Positions 8,106 through 21,398 of a DNA stretch of 64,000 nt are shown here, in pieces (within the stretch, counting starts at the first letter, position 1; every line of letters starts with the position of its first letter). Source of the DNA: an uncultured Coriobacteriaceae bacterium. Its GTDB lineage: Bacteria; Actinomycetota; Coriobacteriia; Coriobacteriales; Atopobiaceae. Below the pieces are notes generated by a model that saw only the letters and a list, made by a program, of their open reading frames with translations, was not told the origin of the DNA and did no database searches. Location: positions 17,948 through 81,947 of the forward strand of contig CADBDT010000015.1 of NCBI GenBank assembly GCA_902793465.1, read 5' to 3'. The translations under genes and the position numbers were made by a program.

Positions 8106-8673
8106 CAACCTGCGCGGGCGAGCTGGAATCGCCCTTGCGCTTGCGTGCTCCCTTGCGCTTACGGCATGCGGATCGGCATCCGGGGGCCAAAGCACGCAAG
8201 GAAGCGCGCAAGACGCCGCAGCCGCCAGCGCGAGTGCAAGTGCAAGCGGATCCGCGTCGCAGCAGCAGCAGCAACAACAAGAAGAGGCATCTACCAGCCC
8301 GACCACAAGCGAGGAGAACATGAACATGAGTACCTGCACCATTCGCATTGCAAACAAGACTTTTGAGGCACAGCTCGAGTCCAACCCCACCGCACAGTCC
8401 TTTGCCAAACTGATGCCGCTCGACCTTACCATGGAAGAGCTCAACGGCAACGAGAAGTACCACTTCTTCGACCAGGAGTTTCCATCTAACCCGTCGCCCG
8501 TTGGCCACGTTGAGGCCGGCGACCTTATGCTGTATGGCAAAGACTGCGTGGTGCTGTTCTACAAGAGCTTCGACACGCCCTACAGCTACACGCGCATTGG
8601 TCGCATTACGGACGTCGAAGGTCTGGAGCAGGCCGTAGGCTCGGGCAACGTGGCTGTTACCTTTGCCGGCTAA
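8089..8673 (+). CDS. Lipoprotein with cyclophilin-like domain
   Basis: A 194-residue protein. The signal peptide ends in a lipobox (L-T-A-C, Cys near 27), followed by a Ser/Ala/Gln linker including seven consecutive glutamines. The folded part, from about 85, has the cyclophilin-like (PF18050-type) signature: F-E-A-Q-L-E-x-N-P-T-A, L-M-P-L-D-L-T-M-E-E-L-N-G-N-E-K-Y, then G-D-L-M-L-Y-G and Y-S-Y-T-R-I-G. These domains look like cyclophilins but usually lack the isomerase residues. The start at 8089 has GGAGG before it and overlaps the previous gene by 17 bases. It is the extracytoplasmic partner of the domain fused to the upstream reductase. Confidence 0.8.
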   Translation: MQRKPNNLRGRAGIALALACSLALTACGSASGGQSTQGSAQDAAAASASASASGSASQQQQQQQEEASTSPTTSEENMNMSTCTIRIANKTFEAQLESNPTAQSFAKLMPLDLTMEELNGNEKYHFFDQEFPSNPSPVGHVEAGDLMLYGKDCVVLFYKSFDTPYSYTRIGRITDVEGLEQAVGSGNVAVTFAG

Positions 8674-8690
8674 GCAACGGGGCTAACATT

Positions 8691-8729
8691 CGGACCACAA
8701 CTAAGGGACTGTCCCCTACTTGTGGTCCG
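8691..8729. terminator. Palindromic hairpin between convergent genes (CCACAA...GGGGACAG family)
   Basis: CGGACCACAA and TTGTGGTCCG arms with a pairing AAGGGACTGTCCCCT-like core. It lies between the converging lipoprotein and VOC genes and likely ends transcription from both sides. Related hairpins occur at 33623-33696 and 52624-52659. Confidence 0.7.
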
Positions 8730-8736
8730 GGAGCAA

Positions 8737-9111
8737 CTAGTTCTTGCGGATGTGCTCGGAAACCGAGAGGATGTAGCCAGAGGGCGACACCATAATTGCA
8801 ATCTTGGACGACTCGGTCTCGATGTCATCCTTGGCCGCCTCGTGACGTGCCCTCCTAAATCCGTGATCCAGCAGGAACTTAATTGCCTCGTCAAAGTCGC
8901 GCACGTTCATGCGGATCATGGTCCAGTTTCCGCTGCCCTGAGCAACGTCCACATAGAATCCGTCGGCATTCTTCATACGGACATCCGTTATGCCATTTAT
9001 ACCAATGCCGCTCTTTGCGTGGTGCCGCTCGAAGCCCAGCTCCTCAAACAGTTGAATGGTTGGCTCGGGGTCCTCGGTAATAATGAGCGGGTTAAACGTG
9101 GTGATCTGCAT
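8737..9111 (-). CDS. VOC-superfamily (glyoxalase/bleomycin-resistance-like) protein
   Basis: A 124-residue protein with a paired beta-alpha-beta-beta-beta layout. The N-terminal half is T-F-N-P-L-I-I-T-E-D-P-E-P-T-I, then E-E-L-G-F-E-R-H-H. The second half is V-R-D-F-D-E-A-I-K-F-L-L-D-H-G-F, ending in G-Y-I-L-S-V-S. This is the vicinal-oxygen-chelate fold, but no full set of metal ligands can be assigned by eye, so the substrate is open. AGGAAGGGTATAAAG precedes the start. It is a single gene. Confidence 0.75.
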   Translation of the reverse strand: MQITTFNPLIITEDPEPTIQLFEELGFERHHAKSGIGINGITDVRMKNADGFYVDVAQGSGNWTMIRMNVRDFDEAIKFLLDHGFRRARHEAAKDDIETESSKIAIMVSPSGYILSVSEHIRKN

Positions 9112-9227
9112 CTTTATACCCTTCCTGTTATTGCAAGTATTGATGATAGAAACAGACGACTATTTATATCATAAGAAGGCTTAAAGTCGCAGTGAGGCTA
9201 GGGGTGATCTCCTTGGGGGCAGGCGAA

Positions 9228-9302
9228 AGGTGCGTCTGGGGGTGCCACCCATGCGCGTACCCCTGCGGCGTACACGCATGGGTGGCACCCCCAGACGCAC
9301 CT
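9228..9302. repeat. Long palindrome downstream of the hybrid kinase gene
   Basis: Arms begin AGGTGCGTCTGGGGGTGCCA and pair over about 30 bases with the complement ending at 9302, with a short internal mismatch region. It lies just after the stop of the kinase at 9317 (minus strand) and before the VOC gene start, so it could terminate kinase transcription. The arm sequence differs from the other palindromes but the design is the same. Confidence 0.75.
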
Positions 9303-9316
9303 ATTGGATAGGTGCC

Positions 9317-11770
<2,454 letters not shown>

Positions 11771-11832
11771 TTTGGCACCTTCTTTGTAATGCGCTTCGAA
11801 GCCTGCTGTAGCGGATGCATCGCACGTTGCGA

Positions 11833-14922
<3,090 letters not shown>

Positions 14923-14976
14923 GGAGCACCCTTCCCATATGCGATAACGACCAGGGGCGTTGTTTGGTTACAGGGC

Positions 14977-15096
14977 CCTGCCCCTAAACAATGGTTAAAA
15001 CCTTCCACCGCCATGGACAAGCGCCGTGCTCAAACAGTCCTCGCGCGGCTGCTTTCCATGGTGCCTCGCGGTTTTGACCATTGTTTAGGTGCAGGC
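14977..15096. repeat. Nested palindrome, GCCATGGACAAGCGCCGTG family
   Basis: The outer arms CCTGCCCCTAAACAATGG... and ...CCATTGTTTAGGTGCAGG pair. The interior carries CCATGGACAAGCGCCGTG, then CTCAAACAGTCCTCGCG and a returning CCATGG. The element fills the space between the HPt gene stop and the membrane kinase start. Copies occur at 17341, 23738, 44572 and 63826. Confidence 0.8.
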
Positions 15097-15428
15097 TACA
15101 GAGCGAGGAATTCCTCTCGCTTTGCTGCAATTTGGCTGAGCAGTACGGAGTAGTCTGTGTCGGTCCTGCCGCGCAGCAGCTCGGTTATCTCGTTTACGGG
15201 CTCGTACAGCGGGGTGAGCGACAAGTTGCCCAGGACGCCCTTTAGGGAGTGAGCCGCCTCAAACGCTGCGTCCAGATCCCCCGCGGCAATGGACTCCTCC
15301 AGTACGTCGAACTTCTTTTCTTGCTTTACCGAATTCACGAGCTTGAGGTAAAACGCCTCGTTGTCCATGCAGCGCGCCATTCCAGTATCTACGTCTGCCC
15401 CAAAAGCCCTTAGATCGTCAGGTGTCAT
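15096..15428 (-). CDS. Histidine phosphotransfer (HPt) protein
   Basis: 110 residues, all helical. The HPt motif A-A-H-S-L-K-G-V-L-G places the phospho-accepting histidine at residue 60. Such proteins carry phosphate between receivers of hybrid kinases and a final response regulator. It lies between the two hybrid kinases and the REC-EAL gene on the same strand, and two kinases with terminal receivers but no fused HPt need exactly such a partner. GTAAGGAGCACACA precedes the ATG at 15428. The stop abuts a nested palindrome, which may set its transcript end. Confidence 0.88.
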   Translation of the reverse strand: MTPDDLRAFGADVDTGMARCMDNEAFYLKLVNSVKQEKKFDVLEESIAAGDLDAAFEAAHSLKGVLGNLSLTPLYEPVNEITELLRGRTDTDYSVLLSQIAAKREEFLAL

Positions 15429-15438
15429 TGTGTGCTCC

Positions 15439-17196
15439 TTACTCTGTTGCTTTTGCCTGCTTGTTTCTTTCTTCGAGGAACCGCTCGAATTCTGTTGCCG
15501 GAACCGGGCGCGAGAAGTAGTATCCCTGCACAAGGTCGCAGCCCATCTTGCGCAGTGCCTCCATTTGCTCCTCTGTTTCCACGCCTTCGGCAACCGTTGG
15601 TACCGAAAGATAGTCGGCAATGTCGATTATTATCTCGAGCATCTTGGTGTCGCCGCCCGTGGCAAAGGCGCCGCGTATAAACTGCATATCCAGTTTAAGC
15701 GCATCTATGGGCAGCTCCGAAATCATGTTGAGCGACGAATAGCCCGTGCCAAAGTCGTCCATCTCCACCTTAAAGCCCAGCTTACGCAGGTTGCTTACGG
15801 TGTCTATTATCTGCTTGGAATCCCGCGTGTAGGCAGATTCGGTAATCTCGAGCAAAAGATCGCTTGTGCTCAGGCCGTTTTGGGCCAGGATCCCCAGCAG
15901 GATGTCGGTTAGATGCGGGTCGTACATGTCTATGCGCGACACGTTAATCGAAACCGGGGTTACGTAGTCAAAGCGATCCTTCCAGGCGCGAATCTGGGCG
16001 GCCGTCTGGCCCCACACATACACGTCGAGTTGTTGGATGAGCCCGTTTTCCTCAAAGAGGGGCACAAAGACGCCGGGAGACACCAAACCGAGCGACGGGT
16101 GCTGCCAGCGTACGAGCGCCTCGGCGCTCACCAGCGTGGGAACCGCCGACTGGATTTCGAACTTGGGCTGATAATACACACAGAACTGCTGCTCCTTAAT
16201 GGCAATGTCGAAGTCTGCCACCAGCTGCTCGGAATACATCTCCTTGTCGCGCAAGGCGCTGTCGTATACCCCGATTCGCTTGGTAAAGCTTCCGCGCACC
16301 GTGTCGGCAGCCATCTGGGCGTGGTCAAAGCGCCTTTCGATCTCAATCGTTTTGTCTACGTTTTCGTATATGCCCATGCGCAGCCATGCACGGGTTCCGT
16401 TTGACTCTTCCTCGGTAAAGCTAACCGAGGCTTTGTCCAGAATCTCCTCGTAGTCAAGCCCATGGGGACAATACGCCATAAACGTGTCTGCCTCGCGGCG
16501 ACACACGATGCCTCCCGCCTTGCCCACCACAGACAAAAGCCCCTTGCCAACGCGCCGGAGCACGTCGTCGCAATACTTTGCGCCAAAGCGCTCGTTCATA
16601 AAGTGGAAGCGGTTAATGTCCACCACGATGGCATCCATTGCCATGTCTTTGTGATGCTGGTCAAACTGCTCGGCGTAGCTGTAAAAGTACTCGCGGTTGT
16701 AGAGACCGGTAAGCTCGTCTCGTTCTGTGGAGCTAATAATAAGGCGGTCTTCGTGGAGCTCGATTGCCCGCTGTATGCGTGCCAAGATTACGTCTGGCTG
16801 CGGGTATGGCTTGGTAATAAAGTCGTATGCACCAATTTGCAGGCTCTCGACCTCGGCGTTTTGGTTTGCGGTAATTACGATAACGGGAATGTTGGATAGC
16901 TCGGAATCGGACTGCAACACTTGCAGTGCCTCCAAGCCGCTCATAACGGGCATTATGAGGTCCAACAGTATGAGCGAGAGCACGTCCTTGCACTTGCGCG
17001 CCTCCTGCAGGACCTCCTCGCCGTTTGTGGCAAATACCAGCTCGTAATCGTCTTGCAGAACAACGCGCATCATCTCGCGGTTAATAAGCTCGTCGTCGGC
17101 GACCAGCAGCAATCGCTTGCCGTTTTCGGAATGAAACTTCTCGTGACTCTTAAGCATGCTCTGTGCGCCCTTCACGTTTGACCCTTGTTTTTGCAC
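15439..17196 (-). CDS. Response regulator with degenerate GGDEF and EAL phosphodiesterase domains
   Basis: 585 residues. A receiver domain comes first (phospho-site Asp79 in L-L-D-L-I-M-P-V-M-S). A GGDEF-type domain follows whose signature is C-R-R-E-A-D-T-F, so it is not expected to make c-di-GMP. The C-terminal EAL domain keeps A-E-A-L-V-R-W, the N-V-S-R strand, L-L-E-I-T-E-S, D-D-F-G-T-G-Y-S-S-L, K-L-D and E-G-V-E-T, so it should be an active c-di-GMP hydrolase. The gene is 10 bases upstream of the HPt gene and probably forms the output of the kinase relay. GTG at 17196 is the longest start; ATG at 17157 with GAAGGG upstream is a good alternative. Confidence 0.88.
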   Translation of the reverse strand: MQKQGSNVKGAQSMLKSHEKFHSENGKRLLLVADDELINREMMRVVLQDDYELVFATNGEEVLQEARKCKDVLSLILLDLIMPVMSGLEALQVLQSDSELSNIPVIVITANQNAEVESLQIGAYDFITKPYPQPDVILARIQRAIELHEDRLIISSTERDELTGLYNREYFYSYAEQFDQHHKDMAMDAIVVDINRFHFMNERFGAKYCDDVLRRVGKGLLSVVGKAGGIVCRREADTFMAYCPHGLDYEEILDKASVSFTEEESNGTRAWLRMGIYENVDKTIEIERRFDHAQMAADTVRGSFTKRIGVYDSALRDKEMYSEQLVADFDIAIKEQQFCVYYQPKFEIQSAVPTLVSAEALVRWQHPSLGLVSPGVFVPLFEENGLIQQLDVYVWGQTAAQIRAWKDRFDYVTPVSINVSRIDMYDPHLTDILLGILAQNGLSTSDLLLEITESAYTRDSKQIIDTVSNLRKLGFKVEMDDFGTGYSSLNMISELPIDALKLDMQFIRGAFATGGDTKMLEIIIDIADYLSVPTVAEGVETEEQMEALRKMGCDLVQGYYFSRPVPATEFERFLEERNKQAKATE

Positions 17197-17340
17197 CCTA
17201 CCATTGTAAGCCGAACGGGACCGTAAGGGACCACAAATAGGAAACGATGTCGGTGGTAATTTGTTAGAGGTACAGGGAGAAAGGTGCTGGACGCTGTGGG
17301 TCGGTCGAGAGGAGTGGCGGTGCGGAGGATGTCGTGCTCA

Positions 17341-17546
17341 GACCTATCAAGGGGGAGTACCTTGATAGTGACCAATCAAGACCTGCCCCTAAACAATGGC
17401 CAAAACCTCCCGGCGCCATGGACAAGCGCCGTGCTCAAACAGTCCTCACTTCGTTGCGGAACTGCGCGCGGCTGCTTTCCATGGTGCCTCGCGGTTTTGG
17501 CCATTGTTTAGGGGTCAATCAAGAGGGGTACTCCCCCTTGATAGGT
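17341..17546. repeat. Doubly nested palindrome (two repeat families, one inside the other)
   Basis: The outer shell ACCTATCAAGGGGGAGTAC pairs with GTACTCCCCCTTGATAGGT. Inside, CCCCTAAACAATGGCCAAAA pairs with its complement near 17500, and the centre holds GCCATGGACAAGCGCCGTG and CTCAAACAGTCCTCAC. The left shell also has a partly formed second arm (CCTTGATAG). It lies between the SdpI-like gene end and the REC-EAL gene start. Confidence 0.8.
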
Positions 17547-17592
17547 TAGTGTTTTGGCCTTTGTTTAGGTGCGCCCCGAAATGTACCCCGCC

Positions 17593-18156
17593 CTACACAA
17601 CCACCGCAAGCACAAGAAAGCCGGCCCCCAGGAGCATCATTGCAATACCTGCCCTGCGGCTTTGTCGACGGTAGGTGTTCTCGTCGTCAAAGCGCGGGTA
17701 GCTAAAGCGGCTGTCCCTCTTTAACTGACGAGCTGTTTGGAAGCTCGTCTTGGGCATGTAGTTACCCGTAAGAAGAAGCATTACGCCAAGGAGCAGGCAA
17801 ACCGCCTTGCCAATAAAGCTCGTGTCTCCCAGACCGGCCCGTATGGTTAGTGCGTAGAGCACAACGGTAAGGACGGGAACAAACCAGTAAAGAACAATTA
17901 CAGCCCGTGGCCGCTTTTCTCCCTTGGCAATCGCGCGTTCGGAGGTTGCGATTCCTATGGCGTCTATTGCGGCCATTAAAACGGGCAGCCCAAAGACGGC
18001 AAACCATTTGGGAGCCCAGCCGTTTGGCGTTCCGTCGAAGTCAAAGTGAATGGGCATGGGGTCGGGAAGTCGCTGGTACAAAGCTATGCCCAGGAGCATG
18101 GGGGAGAGGCAGGCAAGGACGCTTGAAATAAGTATGCGCTTAGATTGGCTAGTCAT
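17593..18156 (-). CDS. SdpI/YhfL-family membrane protein (DUF1648)
   Basis: 187 residues with about five membrane helices. The DUF1648 signature sits at the start (L-P-D-P-M-P-I-H-F-D-F-D-G-T-P-N-G-W). The C-terminal half matches the SdpI block (L-L-L-T-G-N-Y-M-P-K-T), followed by the basic loop and last helix. SdpI in Bacillus gives immunity to the SdpC toxin and acts as a signal receptor that sequesters the regulator SdpR. The start overlaps the ArsR-type regulator gene by 8 bases, the classic sdpRI layout, although no toxin gene is nearby. Role by analogy only. Confidence 0.85.
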   Translation of the reverse strand: MTSQSKRILISSVLACLSPMLLGIALYQRLPDPMPIHFDFDGTPNGWAPKWFAVFGLPVLMAAIDAIGIATSERAIAKGEKRPRAVIVLYWFVPVLTVVLYALTIRAGLGDTSFIGKAVCLLLGVMLLLTGNYMPKTSFQTARQLKRDSRFSYPRFDDENTYRRQSRRAGIAMMLLGAGFLVLAVVV

Positions 18157-18421
18157 CGGATTCTCCTTTTAGACTCATTACCCAAGCAAGAACGTCTTCG
18201 AATACAGAGACGTTAAGCTCGTAGTTAATAAAGGTTCCCTTGCGATGCTCGAGCACGAGACCGGCCTTCTTAAGCGTGGACAAGTGGTGCGACGTGGTGG
18301 ATGGGGAAACTCCCAAACGCTGGGCAATCTCGCCGGCAGGCAGGCTGCCGTCACGCAGCATCTCCAGTACGGCGCGCCGATTGGGGTCGGACACGGCCTT
18401 GAGCGTTTCTGTTAGCCCCAT
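18149..18421 (-). CDS. ArsR/SdpR-type autorepressor
   Basis: A 90-residue winged-helix regulator. Conserved ArsR helices are visible: L-K-A-V-S-D-P-N-R-R-A-V-L-E-M-L, G-E-I-A-Q-R-L, then the recognition helix S-P-S-T-T-S-H-H-L-S-T-L-K-K-A-G-L-V. No cysteine metal site is present, which favours an SdpR-like role over metal sensing. A strong GGGAGGTGATC precedes the ATG at 18421. Two matching operator-like palindromes lie within 90 bases upstream, consistent with self-repression of this two-gene operon. Confidence 0.85.
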   Translation of the reverse strand: MGLTETLKAVSDPNRRAVLEMLRDGSLPAGEIAQRLGVSPSTTSHHLSTLKKAGLVLEHRKGTFINYELNVSVFEDVLAWVMSLKGESDD

Positions 18422-18432
18422 GATCACCTCCC

Positions 18433-18454
18433 TATTTCGATATATGTCGAAATA
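18433..18454. promoter_or_regulatory. Operator candidate 1 for the ArsR/SdpR-type repressor
   Basis: TATTTCGA, a 6-base spacer, then TCGAAATA: a perfect 8-bp inverted repeat 11 bases upstream of the regulator start. Its position would block transcription or translation start. A second, similar site lies at 18488-18509. Confidence 0.65.
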
Positions 18455-18487
18455 TAGTATACCCAACGACATCCTCTCGATGCCATA

Positions 18488-18509
18488 TATTTCGATTAAC
18501 GTCAAAATA
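18488..18509. promoter_or_regulatory. Operator candidate 2 for the ArsR/SdpR-type repressor
   Basis: TATTTCGA, a 6-base spacer, then TCAAAATA: the same geometry as site 1 with one mismatch, 55 bases away. Two equally spaced sites strengthen the operator reading. Confidence 0.55.
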
Positions 18510-18628
18510 ATACATACCTTCTGGCAACGAGGCCGAGTGAGCAAGATACGAGGAGGTGGCTAGCCGCTTCTGTTCTAACTAGCGACGCGCTATAATCGCT
18601 TGGAATCAAATTGGGGAAAGGGCCAAAC

Positions 18629-18946
18629 ATGGAATTAAGCGAGTTCGTAACCAAGGCAATGAGCGACGCCGACTTTATGCTGGAGGTTTTTAAGCAGATT
18701 CCCGACGATATGTTGAGCAAAGACGGCTCCGTTCCCATTGGGGAAGAAGAGAGGGGCCAGATGGGCAGGGTCTTTGGCAGGTACTGCTGGCCAGGCGCGC
18801 AGGCCATGGGCTGCACCTTTACCGCAGACGAGCTTGCTGCAGAGTGCGACCGGCAGTACAACGCCCTTAGGGGATTTCGCAAGGCGAGGTTTGGCGTGCG
18901 GGCGTTTAAGATGCTTGGCATGGCCAAGCCCGCGCTAAGAAAGTAG
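18629..18946 (+). CDS. Small hypothetical protein
   Basis: 105 residues, mostly helical, with an acidic first half (S-D-A-D-F-M-L-E-V-F-K-Q-I-P-D-D-M) and a basic end (F-R-K-A-R-F-G-V-R-A-F-K-M-L). I do not recognise the family. There is no signal peptide or membrane helix. It has two isolated cysteines. The ATG at 18629 follows GGGGAAAGGGCC, a good ribosome site, and codon use matches real neighbours, so it is probably expressed. It is followed by a long palindrome. Confidence 0.6.
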   Translation: MELSEFVTKAMSDADFMLEVFKQIPDDMLSKDGSVPIGEEERGQMGRVFGRYCWPGAQAMGCTFTADELAAECDRQYNALRGFRKARFGVRAFKMLGMAKPALRK

Positions 18947-18972
18947 ACAGAGCTCGATCCTCACGCACAGAC

Positions 18973-19082
18973 GGTGTGCCTTACGGGGATACTCCCCATC
19001 GGGTACATCGCGGATGGTCTCCTCATAATGAGAAGGGCTTCTTGCGATGTACCCGTAGGGGAGTATCCCCGTAAGGCACACC
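18973..19082. repeat. Long palindrome, GGGATACTCCC/GTACATCGCG family
   Basis: The arms start GGTGTGCCTTACGGGGATAC, continue through CCCCATCGGGTACATCGCG and return as GATGTACCCGTAGGGGAGTA ending CACACC at 19082. The loop is about 30 bases. It lies between two plus-strand genes, 27 bases after the first stop. Confidence 0.85.
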
Positions 19083-19192
19083 ACTACGCCGTTTGCCCTG
19101 CTAACTAGCGCGATGGTAATGGCCGCTATTCTGGGCTGCTATCGCGCATGGTACTCTTGGATGAGGGTATTGGTTAGAGAGGGGAGAGCTGC

Positions 19193-20536
19193 ATGAGCAA
19201 GATAGTCGTAATTGGTGCCAACCACGCTGGTACGGCAACGATAAACACCATTCTGGACAACTACGAGGGCAACGAGGTGGTTGCCTTTGATGGCAACTCA
19301 AATATCAGCTTCCTGGGGTGCGGCATGGCCCTATGGATTGGCAACCAGATTAGCGGGCCGGACGGGCTGTTCTACCAAACAAAAGAGCAGTTTGAACAAA
19401 AGGGCGCTACCGTGCACATGGAGTGCCCGGTGGAGCGCGTGGACTTTGACGCAAAGGTCGTCTATGCCAAGGACAAGGACGGCATCGAGTATGCAGAGCC
19501 CTACGACAAGCTGGTCCTGGCTACTGGCTCACTGCCCATAATTCCTAAGTTCGAGGGTGGGGACCTGGAAAACATACAGCAGGTCAAGCTTTTCCAAAAC
19601 GCGCAGGAAGTGGTAAACAAGCTCAAGGATTCCAGCATTAAGACCGTGGCCGTTGTGGGCGCGGGATACATTGGCGTGGAGCTTGCCGAGGCCTTCCAGC
19701 GCAACGGGCGCCACACGCTGCTTGTGGACATGGCCCCCACATGTATGGCAAACAACTTTGACCCCGAGTTCTGCGATCGCATGGCCAAAAACCTTGCCGA
19801 CAACGGGATTGAGTGCCACTTTGGAGAGGGCGTGGACCACTTTGAGGGCACGGACGGCAAGGTAAGCAAGATCGTGACGAACAAGGGCGCCTACGACGTA
19901 GACATGGTGTGCGTGTGCATTGGCTTTAAGCCCAACAATGCGCTGGTGGCCCAAAGCGGCATGGAGCTCTTTGCAAACGGCGCCATTGTGGTGGACCGTC
20001 ATCAGCAAACGAGCATACCCGACGTATACGCCGTCGGCGACTGCGCGACCATATTCAACAACGGCCTGGATGGCGCGCCCGGATACATTGCGCTGGCGTC
20101 TAACGCCGTGCGCTCTGGTATTGTTGCTGGCCACAACATCTGCGGCACGGACATCCAGACTCCTGGCGTGCAGGGGTCTTCGGGCATCTGCATCTTTGAC
20201 CTCAAGATGGTCTCCACGGGACTCACCGAGTCTGCCGCAAAGCGCGCGGGCGTGGAGGTGCTTACCACTACGGTTACCGATTGCCAAAAGGCGCCGTTCA
20301 TCGAGCACGACAACCCCGACACCACCATAAAGATCGTATACGACAAGGCCACGCGCGCGATTCTGGGCGCTCAGCTTGCGTCTACGTACGACATGAGCGG
20401 CAACATAAACATGTTTAGCCTTGCCGTTGCCAAGAAGGTAACCATAGACGAGCTCGCCCTTTTGGACATCTTCTTCCTGCCGCACTTCAACGCGCCGTAT
20501 AACTACATGACGGTTGCCGCCCTGCAGGCAGAGTAG
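19193..20536 (+). CDS. nox: NADH oxidase (water-forming type), FAD-dependent pyridine nucleotide-disulfide family
   Basis: A 447-residue flavoprotein. FAD site V-I-G-A-N-H-A-G-T-A at the N-terminus; single redox cysteine Cys43 in F-L-G-C-G-M-A-L-W, the site that forms a sulfenic acid in Nox enzymes and a CoA disulfide in relatives; NADH site V-V-G-A-G-Y-I-G-V-E-L-A near 152; second FAD motif Y-A-V-G-D-C-A near 281. The C-terminal dimerisation domain is complete. It reduces oxygen with NADH, protecting an anaerobe and regenerating NAD. CoA-disulfide reductase is the main alternative. GAGAGGGGAGAGCTGC precedes the ATG. Likely a single-gene transcript bounded by palindromes. Confidence 0.88.
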   Translation: MSKIVVIGANHAGTATINTILDNYEGNEVVAFDGNSNISFLGCGMALWIGNQISGPDGLFYQTKEQFEQKGATVHMECPVERVDFDAKVVYAKDKDGIEYAEPYDKLVLATGSLPIIPKFEGGDLENIQQVKLFQNAQEVVNKLKDSSIKTVAVVGAGYIGVELAEAFQRNGRHTLLVDMAPTCMANNFDPEFCDRMAKNLADNGIECHFGEGVDHFEGTDGKVSKIVTNKGAYDVDMVCVCIGFKPNNALVAQSGMELFANGAIVVDRHQQTSIPDVYAVGDCATIFNNGLDGAPGYIALASNAVRSGIVAGHNICGTDIQTPGVQGSSGICIFDLKMVSTGLTESAAKRAGVEVLTTTVTDCQKAPFIEHDNPDTTIKIVYDKATRAILGAQLASTYDMSGNINMFSLAVAKKVTIDELALLDIFFLPHFNAPYNYMTVAALQAE

Positions 20537-20569
20537 GGGGTAGGTCGAGGACCAACAGTGCTGTGCTCA

Positions 20570-20669
20570 TCGGGGATATTCCCTTACGGGTACATCGCGG
20601 ATGGTTTTCCCATTAGGGAACGGGCAACTCGCGATGTACCCGATGGGGAGTATCCCCGATGAGCACAGC
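20570..20669. repeat. Long palindrome, GGGATACTCCC/GTACATCGCG family
   Basis: The arms begin GCTGTGCTCATCGGGGATA and end with the complement GATGAGCACAGC at 20669; the inner arms carry GGGTACATCGCG and CGCGATGTACCC. It sits between the converging nox and GNAT genes, a place suited to a bidirectional terminator. Confidence 0.85.
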
Positions 20670-20688
20670 CCCGCCACTATATGAATGA

Positions 20689-21231
20689 TTACAGGAACCA
20701 CTTGTCGGTAATGGTGGGGGTATCGTAGCCCCAGTCCTCCTCAACGGCATGGGTGGTGCATATAAAGCCGTTCTTGTGCAGCACCCGCGCCGAGGCGGCG
20801 TTTTCTACCATGGTGCTCGCGGTAATAAGCTCAATGTTGGTCTTGTCGTAAAGGTAGCTCACCATAAGGCTTACGGCTTGGCTCGCAATGCCGTGGCCCC
20901 AGCAGCGCTCCAACAGCCGGTAGCCAATGCTTATCTTGTTAAGCTCCTCGCGCAGGCCGTAGCATTCTGCCAGTCCGCAAAACGTGCCGCCTTGCTTGGA
21001 ACGAACGCAGAGTAAGAGCGACTCCTTGTTGGTAAAGAGGTCGCCGTACAAAAGGTCTATGGTCTCGTGCACGTTTTCGCGCTGCTTCTCAAACAGGAAT
21101 GTGGGCAGGTAACGGTACACCTTCTTGCTGTTTACCAGTTCCTGCAGCCCAGGTGCGTCGCTTTGCACGATTTTGTTAAGCATTATGCTCTTGCCCTCTA
21201 TGCAGGGAATCTCGTCGAAGAGTCGCACCAT
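20689..21231 (-). CDS. GNAT-family N-acetyltransferase (RimJ/RimL-like)
   Basis: 180 residues with the RimJ/RimL-type GNAT layout. The acetyl-CoA pyrophosphate loop appears as E-R-C-W-G-H-G-I-A-S-Q-A, the beta-4 strand as N-K-I-S-I-G-Y-R-L-L, and the late N-A-A-S-A-R-V-L-H-K-N-G-F block is typical. Enzymes of this branch acetylate protein N-termini, small amines or antibiotics; the substrate is not predictable. GGAAGGAGCTTTGT precedes the ATG. It is isolated, with a long palindrome just past its stop. Confidence 0.82.
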   Translation of the reverse strand: MVRLFDEIPCIEGKSIMLNKIVQSDAPGLQELVNSKKVYRYLPTFLFEKQRENVHETIDLLYGDLFTNKESLLLCVRSKQGGTFCGLAECYGLREELNKISIGYRLLERCWGHGIASQAVSLMVSYLYDKTNIELITASTMVENAASARVLHKNGFICTTHAVEEDWGYDTPTITDKWFL

Positions 21232-21398
21232 ACAAAGCTCCTTCCATGTTGCGACTTGTCGCTTAACAGAACATTGGTAAGCCTACTCCAAATACGCCGC
21301 GCAATACAGCGCAAAGCGCCGTCTGCCAAAACATAATTGCCCGCGGCTCATCGTATTTCAGTTAGTTACAATGTCTTCATCTGTGTGGGAGGTTGCTT

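Noticed and set aside
15439..17196. REC-EAL protein as an active diguanylate cyclase
   Set aside because: Its GGDEF position reads C-R-R-E-A-D-T-F, lacking the catalytic glycines; only the EAL half looks active.
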